A stretch of DNA of 64,000 nucleotides, taken from NCBI GenBank assembly GCA_029202545.1, contig CP119311.1, forward strand, positions 1,612,001 to 1,676,000. Reading direction: 5' to 3'. Made by a program: the position numbers and the translations under genes. Positions 42,569 through 50,553 of the stretch are shown here, piece after piece. The notes under the pieces are model-generated. The model saw only the letters and a list, made by a program, of their open reading frames with translations, had not been told where the DNA came from and did no database searches. Within the stretch, counting starts at the first letter, position 1. The number at the start of each line of letters is the position of its first letter. Source of the DNA: Candidatus Pseudobacter hemicellulosilyticus. Lineage in GTDB: Bacteria > Bacteroidota > Bacteroidia > Chitinophagales > Chitinophagaceae.

Positions 42569-43378
42569 ATGTTACAGGAAATTAATTTCAGGACACTTGG
42601 TAAAAGGAAGATACTGGTAGCGGAAGACGTTGCGGTGAACCAGCAGCTGGTGCGTCGCATTATGGAATCATGGGGTGTTGAAGTGGACATTGCCAACAAT
42701 GGCCGTGAGGCCCTGTTAATGCTGGAAGCACAGGACTATGATATGGTGCTGATGGATATCCAGATGCCGGAGATGGACGGCGTGGAAGCCACCCAGCGAA
42801 TCCGAAGTCTGACCGATGGCCGCAAATCCACTATTCCCATTGTAGCCCTGACCGCCAATTTCCTCAAGGGCGACCGCGAACGCTATAAAGCAGCGGGCAT
42901 GAATGATTTTCTACCTAAACCTTTTAATGAATCGGCCCTGTTTGTGGTGGTTTCCAATAACCTGCATCCTGCGGGTAACTATGGTACTACAACGGTAGCC
43001 CCGCCCCGCCAGGAAGCGGCGCCGGCCAGGACCCCAGATAAATTATACGACCTGACAACGGTCAGGAGCATGTCCGGCGGCGATGAGAATTTTGTACGCA
43101 GCCTGGTACAGTTGTTTGTGAATACCACGCCCGAGACCCTGAAAGAAATGAACAAAGAAGTGGCGCAGCATAACTGGGAGGCTGTGGGCCGGCTGGCGCA
43201 TAAGATCAAGTCTGCCGTAGATGCCATGGGTATCCAGTCGGTGCATGAGTTGTTGCGGACTATCAGCGTCAATGGCCGGAGCGGTGCGGACACAGACCAG
43301 CTGCCCGGGCTGGTGAAGCAGGTTGTAGAGCGCCTGGAGCCCTGCCTGGCCGCTATCCGGAAAGATTTTCCGGCATAG
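42569..43378 (+). CDS. Receiver-Hpt phosphorelay protein
   Basis: This 269-aa protein joins an N-terminal receiver domain (phospho-acceptor Asp63 in VLMDIQMPEMDG, conserved Lys in FLPKPF) through a Pro/Ala linker (about 138-152) to a C-terminal Hpt domain with His211 in GRLAHKIKSAVDAMG. That is the detached tail of a hybrid histidine kinase: phosphate moves between a receiver Asp, the Hpt His and a further receiver. It is probably co-transcribed with the NtrC-type regulator (15-nt gap), the natural output partner. The kinase is not in the window. Confidence 0.92.
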   Translation: MLQEINFRTLGKRKILVAEDVAVNQQLVRRIMESWGVEVDIANNGREALLMLEAQDYDMVLMDIQMPEMDGVEATQRIRSLTDGRKSTIPIVALTANFLKGDRERYKAAGMNDFLPKPFNESALFVVVSNNLHPAGNYGTTTVAPPRQEAAPARTPDKLYDLTTVRSMSGGDENFVRSLVQLFVNTTPETLKEMNKEVAQHNWEAVGRLAHKIKSAVDAMGIQSVHELLRTISVNGRSGADTDQLPGLVKQVVERLEPCLAAIRKDFPA

Positions 43379-43426
43379 GCTTAGCCTGGCCGCTGCTGTT
43401 TCAGGCATAAAAATTATATATCTTGG

Positions 43427-43924
43427 ATGATGGCAGTACATTCCCTCAAAACAATACAGACCATCCCGGTCAGCATGGAGCAGGCCTGGGATTTTTTTTC
43501 GAGCCCGGTCAACCTGGTGGCGATCACGCCCGAGCGGTTGGATTTCCGGATCATTTCCCTGCATCATGGTGAGCATATGTATCCCGGCCAGATCATTGAA
43601 TATACGGTGCGGCCGCTCTGGGGCATCGCCTGGTATTGGATGACGGAGATCACACATGTGGAGCAGGGTCGTTATTTTGTGGATGAGCAGCGGTATGGGC
43701 CTTACATTCTGTGGCATCACCAGCACCATTTCCGGGAAGTACCCGGTGGCGTGGAGATGACAGATATTGTGCATTACAAAGTGCCCGGCTGGTGGGTGGG
43801 CGATGTGTTGAATGCGGTTCTGATCCGTAAAGAGCTGCAGGAATTATTCCGTTATCGCTATGAAAAAGTAGTGGAGCGGTTTGGGGGTTGGGAGGGGCAG
43901 GAATGCGTAGTGCGGTTTAAGTGA
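43427..43924 (+). CDS. SRPBCC-family (START-like) protein
   Basis: This 165-aa protein fits the SRPBCC/cyclase-dehydrase fold: AWDFFSSPVNLVAITPERLD, then PLWGIAWYWMTEITHVEQGR, a HHFREVPGGVEMTDIVHY strand and a long C-terminal helix (IRKELQELFRYRYEKVVERF). The fold forms a hydrophobic cavity for a small ligand; the ligand is unknown. Similar proteins in Bacteroidota are usually single genes. A second ATG directly follows the first. The gene converges with a TPR membrane protein. Confidence 0.85.
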   Translation: MMAVHSLKTIQTIPVSMEQAWDFFSSPVNLVAITPERLDFRIISLHHGEHMYPGQIIEYTVRPLWGIAWYWMTEITHVEQGRYFVDEQRYGPYILWHHQHHFREVPGGVEMTDIVHYKVPGWWVGDVLNAVLIRKELQELFRYRYEKVVERFGGWEGQECVVRFK

Positions 43925-44044
43925 GGGAAGGCTCCTGTTGAGTGCTGCCTGAAAGATTTTGTATCCCAATTCATCCTGGCTTTTTGTGTTGTTCCAGTAT
44001 CCGGTATTTCTTTTTCCTTATAAATCTTTGTAAAAAAATCCGGA

Positions 44045-44074
44045 CAAAAAAATAGCCAGCTGTTAAAGCTGGCT
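44045..44074 (-). terminator. Terminator after the TPR membrane protein
   Basis: AGCCAGC (44054-44060) pairs with GCTGGCT (44068-44074); on the minus strand a run of T (44045-44052) follows. Confidence 0.82.
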
Positions 44075-44099
44075 TATATGCTTTTTTTGAAAAATTCTT

Positions 44100-44750
44100 T
44101 TAACCAGGGATTCTGGAGATATATTTCTCGATCTCTTTGATCTGTTTAACGATCTCGGGGCTGGTAGGCTTCAGGGCTTTTGTTTTGCGGAAGAACTCTT
44201 TGGCGGCCCTGAACTCGCGTTTGTTCATCATGATATTACACATCTGCAGGTACGCGGCTGCTTCGTTCTCTTTATCGGGCAGGCCTTCACGGATGGCCTG
44301 GCGTATATAGGTCTCCCCTTGTTTCATATTCCCTTTTTGCAGCGATATCATACCCATCTGGAGCATGTTGGCGCCTTTTACCTCTTTCATGGGAGTGCCG
44401 AGGGCGAGGCCTTTTTTCATATTGGCTTCGGCGCCGTCGAAATCCTGTTTCATCATGGCCAGCTGTCCTTTGAAAGTAAAGTAGGCTGAGCGGATGGGCT
44501 TGTATAAAAGGTTAGGGAACTTAACTGTGTCAAGAACTTTTTCAGCGCCTTCCAGGTCGCCGGCTTCCATATAATCCTGGAGCAGGCGTAAGGGGCCAAT
44601 AAAGAAGTGACCGGCGATCATGATCAGACCGACCAGGTAAATGGGAAATGCCGGCCAGAACCCACTCCACACATTGGCGGCTACACCGCCGAGTATCAGG
44701 ACGATCCCGAGCTGTAAACGATAGCGGATAATCCAGGTATAAAACTTCAT
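44100..44750 (-). CDS. Membrane-anchored TPR protein
   Basis: This 216-aa protein has two N-terminal transmembrane helices (about residues 12-30, LQLGIVLILGGVAANVW, and 33-52, FPIYLVGLIMIAGHFFIG) and then tetratricopeptide-type helical pairs (GDLEGAEKVLDTV, AYFTFKGQLAMMKQDFDGAE, GMISLQKGNMKQGETYIRQA, AAYLQMCNIMMNKREFRAAK). It probably acts as an inner-membrane scaffold; no partner is evident. A consensus -7 element TATCTTTG (minus strand, 44779-44786) lies about 28 nt upstream. Confidence 0.82.
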   Translation of the reverse strand: MKFYTWIIRYRLQLGIVLILGGVAANVWSGFWPAFPIYLVGLIMIAGHFFIGPLRLLQDYMEAGDLEGAEKVLDTVKFPNLLYKPIRSAYFTFKGQLAMMKQDFDGAEANMKKGLALGTPMKEVKGANMLQMGMISLQKGNMKQGETYIRQAIREGLPDKENEAAAYLQMCNIMMNKREFRAAKEFFRKTKALKPTSPEIVKQIKEIEKYISRIPG

Positions 44751-44778
44751 ATAAACGCTTTAGACTTGAAAAGGGTGG

Positions 44779-44786
44779 CAAAGATA
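44779..44786 (-). promoter_or_regulatory. -7 element of the TPR protein gene
   Basis: TATCTTTG on the minus strand matches TAnnTTTG exactly. Confidence 0.6.
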
Positions 44787-44924
44787 GCTGAAAAGTTCGG
44801 GAGAAATGCGGGGAAAGTTGGGTAGATGGAGGCTGGGATGGCGGTTTGGAGGGAAAGTGGGCGGAATGGATGGCTGTCAGGCGGGGAAATGGCTGGGTTA
44901 GGCTAACGGGTGTGGACGGCCTGC

Positions 44925-44980
44925 TGTTCCGGATCGCGGAACCAGAACTGGCGGATACCGTCGGGGCTTTGGGTGACGGC
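44925..44980 (-). pseudogene. Remnant of a second VOC/glyoxalase gene
   Basis: This 56-bp segment closely resembles the end of the VOC gene at 45117-45173. On the minus strand it reads AVTQSPDGIRQFWFRDPE, against AVTRRPDGIHQLWFRDPD in the intact gene. It then ends at a stop after eight more codons. Nothing else of the gene is recognisable in the surrounding 320-nt gap, so it is the relic of a tandem duplication. Confidence 0.7.
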
Positions 44981-45073
44981 TGATTAGGACGATTGGCTGT
45001 ATGATGGGCTTCTATTCCTTGTCATGAATAGCCGGGTAGTTCGAATGGTTATGGATCGGGCTGACGGGCAGGA

Positions 45074-45640
45074 TCAGGGAATTTTTGGGTAATCGTCATT
45101 GATCTCTATCCAGTAGCCGTCCGGGTCGCGGAACCAGAGCTGGTGGATGCCGTCGGGGCGTCGGGTGACGGCATTCTTTTCGCCGGCCCAGTTCTCATAG
45201 GGGATGACATGCTGTTGAAGCCTGACGATGAAGTCGTTAATGGACGGCACGCTGAAGCAGGTATGGTTATTTTTATTGTGTTCCGTTTTGGCGGTAGCGC
45301 CCTGGATCAGGTGCAGCTGGCTATGGGGTCCGATCCTGAACCAGGTATGGAGCCCATCGTGGAAGGGCTCGGGGATGCTGTCCAGTCCGATGATTGTAGT
45401 GTAGAATTCCGTGCTGGTCCTCAGGTCTGTTACATATAATGCTATATGGTTGAGCATGCTGGGCTGGTGGCTGGTTTTGGTGGATGTGCTGGATTGCTTT
45501 TGGGACTGCCCTGCCGCTTGCTTTTGCTTTTCTATTGGTTGTTTTTGCTGCTCGATTGACGGCTGGCTTGGGGCTGTCTGGGCGGATAACTGACTTGTAA
45601 GCAGTCCGGCCGTCAGGCAGCAGGTGAAGATTTTTCTCAT
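45074..45640 (-). CDS. Exported VOC (glyoxalase-fold) protein
   Basis: This 188-aa protein has a signal peptide (MRKIFTCCLTAGLLTSQLSA), a Gln/Lys/Ser-rich linker (about 22-60) and a vicinal-oxygen-chelate domain: MLNHIALYVTDLRTSTEFYT with a metal-site His, LHLIQGATAK, and the C-terminal LWFRDPDGYWIEIN with the metal-site Glu. VOC proteins include glyoxalases, dioxygenases and antibiotic-binding proteins, so the substrate is open. The start at 45640 gives the signal peptide; the upstream extension is encoded by the GGGACGAACCA repeat and is not likely translated. A decayed second copy lies downstream. Confidence 0.85.
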   Translation of the reverse strand: MRKIFTCCLTAGLLTSQLSAQTAPSQPSIEQQKQPIEKQKQAAGQSQKQSSTSTKTSHQPSMLNHIALYVTDLRTSTEFYTTIIGLDSIPEPFHDGLHTWFRIGPHSQLHLIQGATAKTEHNKNNHTCFSVPSINDFIVRLQQHVIPYENWAGEKNAVTRRPDGIHQLWFRDPDGYWIEINDDYPKIP

Positions 45641-46001
45641 ATGATCAGGCTTGTGTATAGAAAGATAAGAAGAAAAAAGGGTGGGACGAACCAAAAAGGC
45701 AGCGATAAAGCAATTGTTGTGTCGGGGCAGGATATGTAGCGTGTAGCCAGTCGGGAGGAAGTCATAACGGTTGCTATCCCGGCTGCGTCCAGGCGGGATA
45801 TGTCAGATTCTGCCAGCCTGGGCGCAGGTTGCCCTTTTTGTCCTGAGGCTTTTATCCGGAGATATTTGAATGGCAGGACTTATATAACATGCGCATCTGT
45901 CTCAATGAAAGGCAATCCGGCTCCTGGAAACTTAAAGATTGATGCCTGAATATCCGGGAAACCCATTATTTTTGCGGTCCGTAATTTATTTTGGATTACG
46001 C
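45641..46001. other. Intergenic region before the tRNA gene, with one repeat copy
   Basis: Apart from an exact GGGACGAACCA at 45683-45693, nothing is recognised. Confidence 0.7.
45683..45693 (+). repeat. Copy of the GGGACGAACCA repeat upstream of the VOC gene
   Basis: This exact copy lies 43 nt before the start codon of the VOC gene on the opposite strand, in the 361-nt gap before tRNA-Arg. Its immediate context (GTGGGACGAACCAAAAAGG) is again followed by A-rich sequence. Confidence 0.88.
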
Positions 46002-46073
46002 GGCCTTGTAGTTCAATGGATAGAATAGAAGTTTCCTAAACTTTAGATCCAAGTTCGATTCTTGGCAAGGCTA
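46002..46073 (+). tRNA. tRNA-Arg (anticodon CCT)
   Basis: The 72-nt sequence folds as a cloverleaf: acceptor GGCCTTG/CAAGGCT (with a terminal G-U pair), D stem GTTC/GAAT, anticodon stem GAAGT/ACTTT around loop TTCCTAA (anticodon CCT), T stem CCAAG/CTTGG around TTCGATT, discriminator A. CCA is not encoded. It reads AGG codons. The AT-rich accessory segment begins directly downstream, as often happens at tRNA genes. Confidence 0.9.
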
Positions 46074-46267
46074 CTTGGTTGTAATCGATTCATTTTTAGT
46101 GTTTTTTGGATTTAGCCAAGCATAATGTATTACTGGATACTATTGCGTGATGAGTGTTGATTACCGGTTGTCATCAATGATAATACCGCATTTTACTATG
46201 AATATTCCAGTCCCACCACATAACCACAAGCGCTAAAAATATAGTCATGATATCTATTAGTCTTATC

Positions 46268-47017
46268 CTACTTCGCATCAATAAATAATGGATAACCAAG
46301 AATATCATGGCATCGATATAATATTCCATCGTTGTGAGTAAAGCATTGTTCGTCGGTCATATATCTTAAACGATAGATAGTTTCAATATCTCTTTCACCA
46401 ATGTTAACCGCACCTATTGATTCTAATTTTTCTATTGGATGTTGATTATTGTGGCGACCGAAGAATTCAGGACTCATGCTTTTAATTATTGGTGTACTAT
46501 TGGTTACAATATTTGCCAGCGCTTGTAACGCTGAACATCCGGAAAGAAAACCTCCTTTATAGATTCCAGTATCGTAAAGTGTTTCAATCAGGTATAGAAA
46601 CGAACCAGAAACATCCCACTTTTCAGATCTTTCGGATAAAACAGAATATTCAGGTTCTGATACCCAAACTACAAGATGGTGTAAACCATGAATTTCTGCT
46701 AAATTACTTTTAGGAAAGAATAACTTTGTTGCAGTCACTTTTTCATGAAAAAACTGGACAGTTCGTTCCCAGGGCCAGGAAATAAGCCTTCCACTTTCTA
46801 TCTGATTATTTTGAGTTAGATATTCTTTAAGGATATCCAGTTTTTTTAATGTCGATGAGTTTTTTTTATCTGCTTCAAATGTTTGCGAATATTTTGGACC
46901 AGACAAAGAAAATTCTATTGTTTTTTTTGACTTAGTTATCTTCTCGCTGTTACGATTTATTTGATCAAAATAAAAATCGATTTCATTCTTGTTTAGATAT
47001 GGAGGATTTCTTAGCAT
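46268..47017 (-). CDS. Protein of unknown function in AT-rich accessory segment
   Basis: This 249-aa protein has no clear signal peptide or membrane helix. Visible blocks are PYLNKNEIDFYFDQINR near the start, HGLHHLVVWVSEPEYSV in the middle, and SGSFLYLIETLYDTGIYKGG, SGCSALQALANIV and FFGRHNNQHPIEKLESIGAV towards the end. The order recalls the poorly described SAVMC3_10250 (DUF7019) family, but I could not confirm this. Its base composition is much richer in A and T than the flanking core genes. It diverges from the OLD-like ATPase gene across a 557-nt gap. Confidence 0.65.
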   Translation of the reverse strand: MLRNPPYLNKNEIDFYFDQINRNSEKITKSKKTIEFSLSGPKYSQTFEADKKNSSTLKKLDILKEYLTQNNQIESGRLISWPWERTVQFFHEKVTATKLFFPKSNLAEIHGLHHLVVWVSEPEYSVLSERSEKWDVSGSFLYLIETLYDTGIYKGGFLSGCSALQALANIVTNSTPIIKSMSPEFFGRHNNQHPIEKLESIGAVNIGERDIETIYRLRYMTDEQCFTHNDGILYRCHDILGYPLFIDAK

Positions 47018-47574
47018 AATTGTAATTGTTAGTATTTGATTCGACAGGGAAAGTTATTGATTCCGATATGAAACTGCTGTACTTTAGTCATCCCCGTGGG
47101 TTTTATTTTTCTAAAGATAATTATTCGGTAAAGTTTTCATGGTAGTTTACGGTAGCAATGTCTGGTGTTTTGTGAGCGCTAATTATTATAATATTTTATC
47201 CAATCGTTCGAATTCTTCTACAATTTCTGCATCGGAAATAGGCATCCGGGTGTCCCGAATTAATTTAAGGTTAATTGGGGAATGCCCGCATCAGGTCGCG
47301 TTTGTAGCTGATCAGTTCTGATGCCTCAGTCAAAAGAATAATAGCACTATTTCGTAGTTTTAGATTGTTCTTGATCAGAGTCAATTTTTTTATTGGTTTT
47401 ACAATAGCCCATATTATATGATCTAATTGTAGAGGGAGAAATATTTTATATGATTAAAATAAATTATTTATGTAAAAAAATTGAAATCTTTTTGAGAGTA
47501 TAAATAACAAATACACTTAATCACTCACATAACGCATAATTTAGTAAGTCATAACTAACCCTAACGCTTAACAG
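47018..47574. other. AT-rich intergenic region with a possible broken gene
   Basis: On the minus strand two overlapping frames without a proper start look like pieces of one protein: one ends at 47271 (… EASELISYKRDLMRAFPN), and the other continues in a different frame (NLKLIRDTRMPISDAEIVEE ...) to a stop at 47186. A frameshift near 47275 would join them. No family was recognised, and chance cannot be excluded in such AT-rich DNA. Confidence 0.35.
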
Positions 47575-49092
47575 ATGGCTACTATTATTATTGAGAATTT
47601 AAAAAACATTAAACACTTAGAATTTAAAATTCCGCCCCGGGGAGTACATGTATTAACTGGAGCAAATGGCAGCGGAAAAACCACTTTACTTGCATGTCTG
47701 GAACGACTGGCACATTCCAACGCTTTTCCCAATCATTTTAAAACCAGTGCAGCAAACAGATTTGACGACTTTTCAGCTGCCAGAATAAAATATCATCATA
47801 ATAACAAGGAGGTTTGCTATCGGTATAGTAATACCAGATGGTCCCCTATACCAAGAGCCAATGCCGATGTGTTATCCAATATGGGTTTTGCAGAAACATT
47901 TCATTTGACTTCATCTTCCGAACGGTTTTATGTGCAGACCAGCACATTGCCCGATAGGATACGGCCGGCCACTCCATTTATCCAAGAGAGTATGAACGAA
48001 ATATTTCAAACACAAAAATTTGACGATCTGCGCAGGATAAAACTTCCAGGCAAGGGTTTAGGAGAAGGGCGGTCCAACTATGGTTTCCTGCTTCCGGCGG
48101 GTAACCGGCAATATTATACAGAAAAGAACTTTAGTTTAGGAGAAATCCTTGTCTTAAATGCCCTGCATACACTGCAGCATATTAGAAATAACTCACTATT
48201 GCTTATTGATGAAATCGAACTCGCCTTGCATCCCAGGGTGCAAATCAGATTTTTTGACTTTTTGGAAAGGTTATCCAGTCAAAAACAACTGACCATCATT
48301 TTGTCCACCCATTCCAGCAGCCTGATCAAAAAAGCCAAGAAGCTGATCCATCTTGAAAAAATCAGTACTGGCGAGGTCATTGTGCATGAAAAAGCCCTTC
48401 CGGCATTTGTCCTGAAGGAAGTAGCTTTTTCTGAAGATTTTGTACCGGATATTATTTGCTGCGTGGAAGATCACCAGGCGGCGCATTTACTCAAAGCGTT
48501 GATTGACCGCTTTTTTGTTTTAGTCCCCAACCGGAACAGGCCGGATTTTTCGATCATGCCGGTTGGTGGTTGGCGGGAAGTGATCAGTTTCCGGCACCGC
48601 ATCATTAATACACTGTTTCATATAAGCGTCCGCAAAATTGCGGTTCCAGATCAGGATGCTGAAGACGACATACAAGCATTACGAAATAAAGCGGTCAGGC
48701 AAGCCTCAGAGCAGGACTTATTGAATACTATTAATGCATTGGGAAGTGATTTTTGCGTTCTACCTTGTACGCCGGAACTAGGACTACACCAGTTTTTTGG
48801 TGATAGAAACCGCAATTTTGATCAATTCTTTCAAACAAAATTTAATGCCGGACATCTATCCTTCTCCCAAATTGTGGCCGCAGAACACCAAGCAAATGGT
48901 GCCAACCGATCAAGTAAGCCAAGAGATGCCGCGAAGGCGTGGAATTACCATATCTGTATGAGTATTCAAACGGTCACCGGTTTACATCCTGATATAGTAC
49001 AGCGGTATATGTATGAGATATATGTAGAACAATTCTTTACAGGCGCTCACCAGAATACTCTTACACAATTTGTGGGAAGTTTATTGGTGTGA
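47575..49092 (+). CDS. OLD-like protein: ABC-type ATPase with TOPRIM nuclease domain
   Basis: This 505-aa protein has an SMC/ABC-type ATPase: Walker A GANGSGKTT (about 29-37), a signature-like FSLGEILVLNAL, Walker B LLLIDEIELALHP (about 207-219) and a switch His in ILSTHSSSLI (about 240-248). A C-terminal TOPRIM-like domain follows, with CCVEDHQAA (Glu about 297) and VPDQDAEDD (about 356-364). This is the OLD-family plan, represented by phage P2 Old, GajA of Gabija and AriA of PARIS, many of which are anti-phage nucleases. No UvrD partner (GajB) or separate TOPRIM gene is adjacent, so it looks like a stand-alone class 1 protein. It lies in an AT-rich, probably transferred segment next to a tRNA and a toxin pair. 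A defence role is inference. Confidence 0.8.
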   Translation: MATIIIENLKNIKHLEFKIPPRGVHVLTGANGSGKTTLLACLERLAHSNAFPNHFKTSAANRFDDFSAARIKYHHNNKEVCYRYSNTRWSPIPRANADVLSNMGFAETFHLTSSSERFYVQTSTLPDRIRPATPFIQESMNEIFQTQKFDDLRRIKLPGKGLGEGRSNYGFLLPAGNRQYYTEKNFSLGEILVLNALHTLQHIRNNSLLLIDEIELALHPRVQIRFFDFLERLSSQKQLTIILSTHSSSLIKKAKKLIHLEKISTGEVIVHEKALPAFVLKEVAFSEDFVPDIICCVEDHQAAHLLKALIDRFFVLVPNRNRPDFSIMPVGGWREVISFRHRIINTLFHISVRKIAVPDQDAEDDIQALRNKAVRQASEQDLLNTINALGSDFCVLPCTPELGLHQFFGDRNRNFDQFFQTKFNAGHLSFSQIVAAEHQANGANRSSKPRDAAKAWNYHICMSIQTVTGLHPDIVQRYMYEIYVEQFFTGAHQNTLTQFVGSLLV

Positions 49093-49472
49093 AGCCACCC
49101 ATATTTGGATGCAGCAATCTTGATTAACTATTCCCATAGAATAATAATCCTTGGTTTCTTCATATAATAACATGCCTGCCGCGAACTTCATTTATAACTA
49201 TTGATATTGATTTAGTGCAGTATAATATTGTAGAGCCCACATCTATTGCCGAATCTCCAGTAATCGTTCGGACGCAAAATAAATAACTCTTAATACAGGA
49301 CGGACCATCTTTGCATTATCGGGAAATAAAGAACTTTCAAGGTAGCAGCAATTATGTGTTATGACCTATGATCGGCTTTCATTATGAGCACGACGGCTGA
49401 TTATATTCCAAAGGGTTCTGAGATTCCGGTACAGGACTTTTAAATCTGGGAAAGATGGGTCGAGATTATAAA
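49093..49472. other. AT-rich intergenic region, nothing recognised
   Basis: No coding frame, hairpin with T-run or repeat stands out between the convergent OLD-like and PIN genes. Confidence 0.5.
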
Positions 49473-49898
49473 TTATTCTCCCGCTGCTTCCTTTAAAAAT
49501 TCATCAGGAGTATACACGGGTAAAGTGGGAATGGATGCTTTTTGCAAGTCTTTGTCTCTGCTAAGGAAATAATCTACTTTGTGATGGATAGCTGTGTAAT
49601 ACTGAAGCGCATCTTCAATATCCTTTATTTTGGAGTGCAATGCCGTTAAGGTTATTTCATGGTCGATATCTATCACACTCACATCGGCCAGCAGCGTTAG
49701 CAATAATTCTTTTGCCTTGGCGTTGCCATACGCCTTGGTAAGCCAGTAGCCAACGATATGGACGATAGAAGGGGTAATAAATGCCTGCACCTGTCCGTTT
49801 ACTGCCAATTCCATTATTTTTCTGGCGACAGGGTAGGCCTCCCTTTTTAAGGTAAAATCAAGCAGGATATTGGCATCCAGGAATACTTTAGAAGCCAT
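49473..49898 (-). CDS. PIN-domain toxin (VapC-like)
   Basis: This 141-aa protein is a PIN-domain ribonuclease: VFLDANILLDFTLKRE with the first catalytic Asp (residue 8), an acidic centre in KDIEDALQYYTA, and FLSRDKDL with the last Asp. PIN toxins cut tRNA or rRNA. Its ATG overlaps the stop of the upstream small antitoxin by 11 nt, so the pair is translationally coupled as in vapBC. Confidence 0.88.
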   Translation of the reverse strand: MASKVFLDANILLDFTLKREAYPVARKIMELAVNGQVQAFITPSIVHIVGYWLTKAYGNAKAKELLLTLLADVSVIDIDHEITLTALHSKIKDIEDALQYYTAIHHKVDYFLSRDKDLQKASIPTLPVYTPDEFLKEAAGE

Positions 49899-50130
49899 AT
49901 TTTTCAGATTGTTCCTGATAAAACAGTTCCTTCAAGTCAGCTTTTGGATCAGTAGCGGGTGCTTTCAGTTGATCTACCAAATGGAGGATATTTTTCCTCT
50001 TAGCAGGCCGGGAGATTCTTTTGAAGTAAGTTTCCACCAGTTCCGAAACGCTGGTATGCTTGTTGGCGGCGTAAGCTTTCATGCTTTCCAGAAGCGCTTG
50101 GTCAATAGTCAGGTTTAATCTCGTTTTCAT
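49888..50130 (-). CDS. Antitoxin of the PIN toxin (DUF6364-like, ribbon-helix-helix)
   Basis: This 80-aa protein starts with a ribbon-helix-helix-like segment (MKTRLNLTIDQALLESMKAY, then AANKHTSVSELVETYFKRIS) and has a basic, Pro/Lys-containing tail that would wrap around the toxin. The ATG at 50130 is used because the DNA-binding segment begins there; an upstream ATG would add 11 residues that overlap the promoter. Immediately upstream lie a consensus -7 element and a direct repeat that may be its operator. It is the first gene of the toxin pair. Confidence 0.85.
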   Translation of the reverse strand: MKTRLNLTIDQALLESMKAYAANKHTSVSELVETYFKRISRPAKRKNILHLVDQLKAPATDPKADLKELFYQEQSEKYGF

Positions 50131-50150
50131 ATAATTTCCCCTTTGTACTA

Positions 50151-50187
50151 CAAATATACGCATGTTTTTAAATTATGCGCATGTTTT
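50151..50187 (-). promoter_or_regulatory. Promoter and repeats upstream of the PIN/antitoxin pair
   Basis: On the minus strand TATATTTG (50151-50158) is a consensus -7 element. Upstream, GCATGTTTT (plus strand) occurs at 50160-50168 and 50179-50187, 19 nt apart, the second within a palindromic ATGCGCAT. These repeats probably bind the antitoxin. Confidence 0.6.
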
Positions 50188-50296
50188 AGGGAAATACAGC
50201 TCCATATCAGTCAGGAAAAGACAGGACAGGTCTGTTCGTTCGTCCGCAGGATAATATCTCAAAATGCCCCCATTTCTCTCAAATCCTGTAATACCT

Positions 50297-50324
50297 GGTT
50301 CGAGTCTTCGACCCTTGGGGCTAC
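50297..50324 (+). other. tRNA 3'-end-like fragment
   Basis: GGTTCGAGTC (50297-50306) and a terminal GGGGCTAC (50317-50324) resemble the T arm and acceptor end of a tRNA. The sequence between them does not form a proper T stem and no 5' half is present. A terminator follows directly, as for a real tRNA gene. It may be the scar of an insertion that broke a tRNA and could mark the right end of the accessory segment. Confidence 0.35.
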
Positions 50325-50330
50325 GAAGGT

Positions 50331-50370
50331 AAAAAAGGTGTCAAAATCAATGGATTCTGACGCCTTTTTT
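50331..50370 (+). terminator. Terminator after the tRNA-like fragment
   Basis: AAAAAAGGTGTCA (50331-50343) pairs with TGACGCCTTTTTT (50358-50370), with one G-U pair, ending in T. Confidence 0.75.
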
Positions 50371-50553
50371 ATTTGCAATATTTGTAAGCCAGCCATTAAT
50401 AGCTATTTTGGATTCGATTCTTGTTGGCTTTACCAGTTGCTTGTAATAAATGGAAAACCATCGCTCTCGCGGAGTAACAGGTTTACGTGTGCGCACCGCT
50501 GGTTCATAAAAGCAAAAACGGAACCGCCGGAAAACCCCAATCCCACCACCGCT

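Noticed and set aside
50143..50553. Upstream extension of the membrane protein frame that begins at 50554
   Set aside because: It would be translated through the toxin-antitoxin promoter, a tRNA-like fragment and a terminator hairpin.
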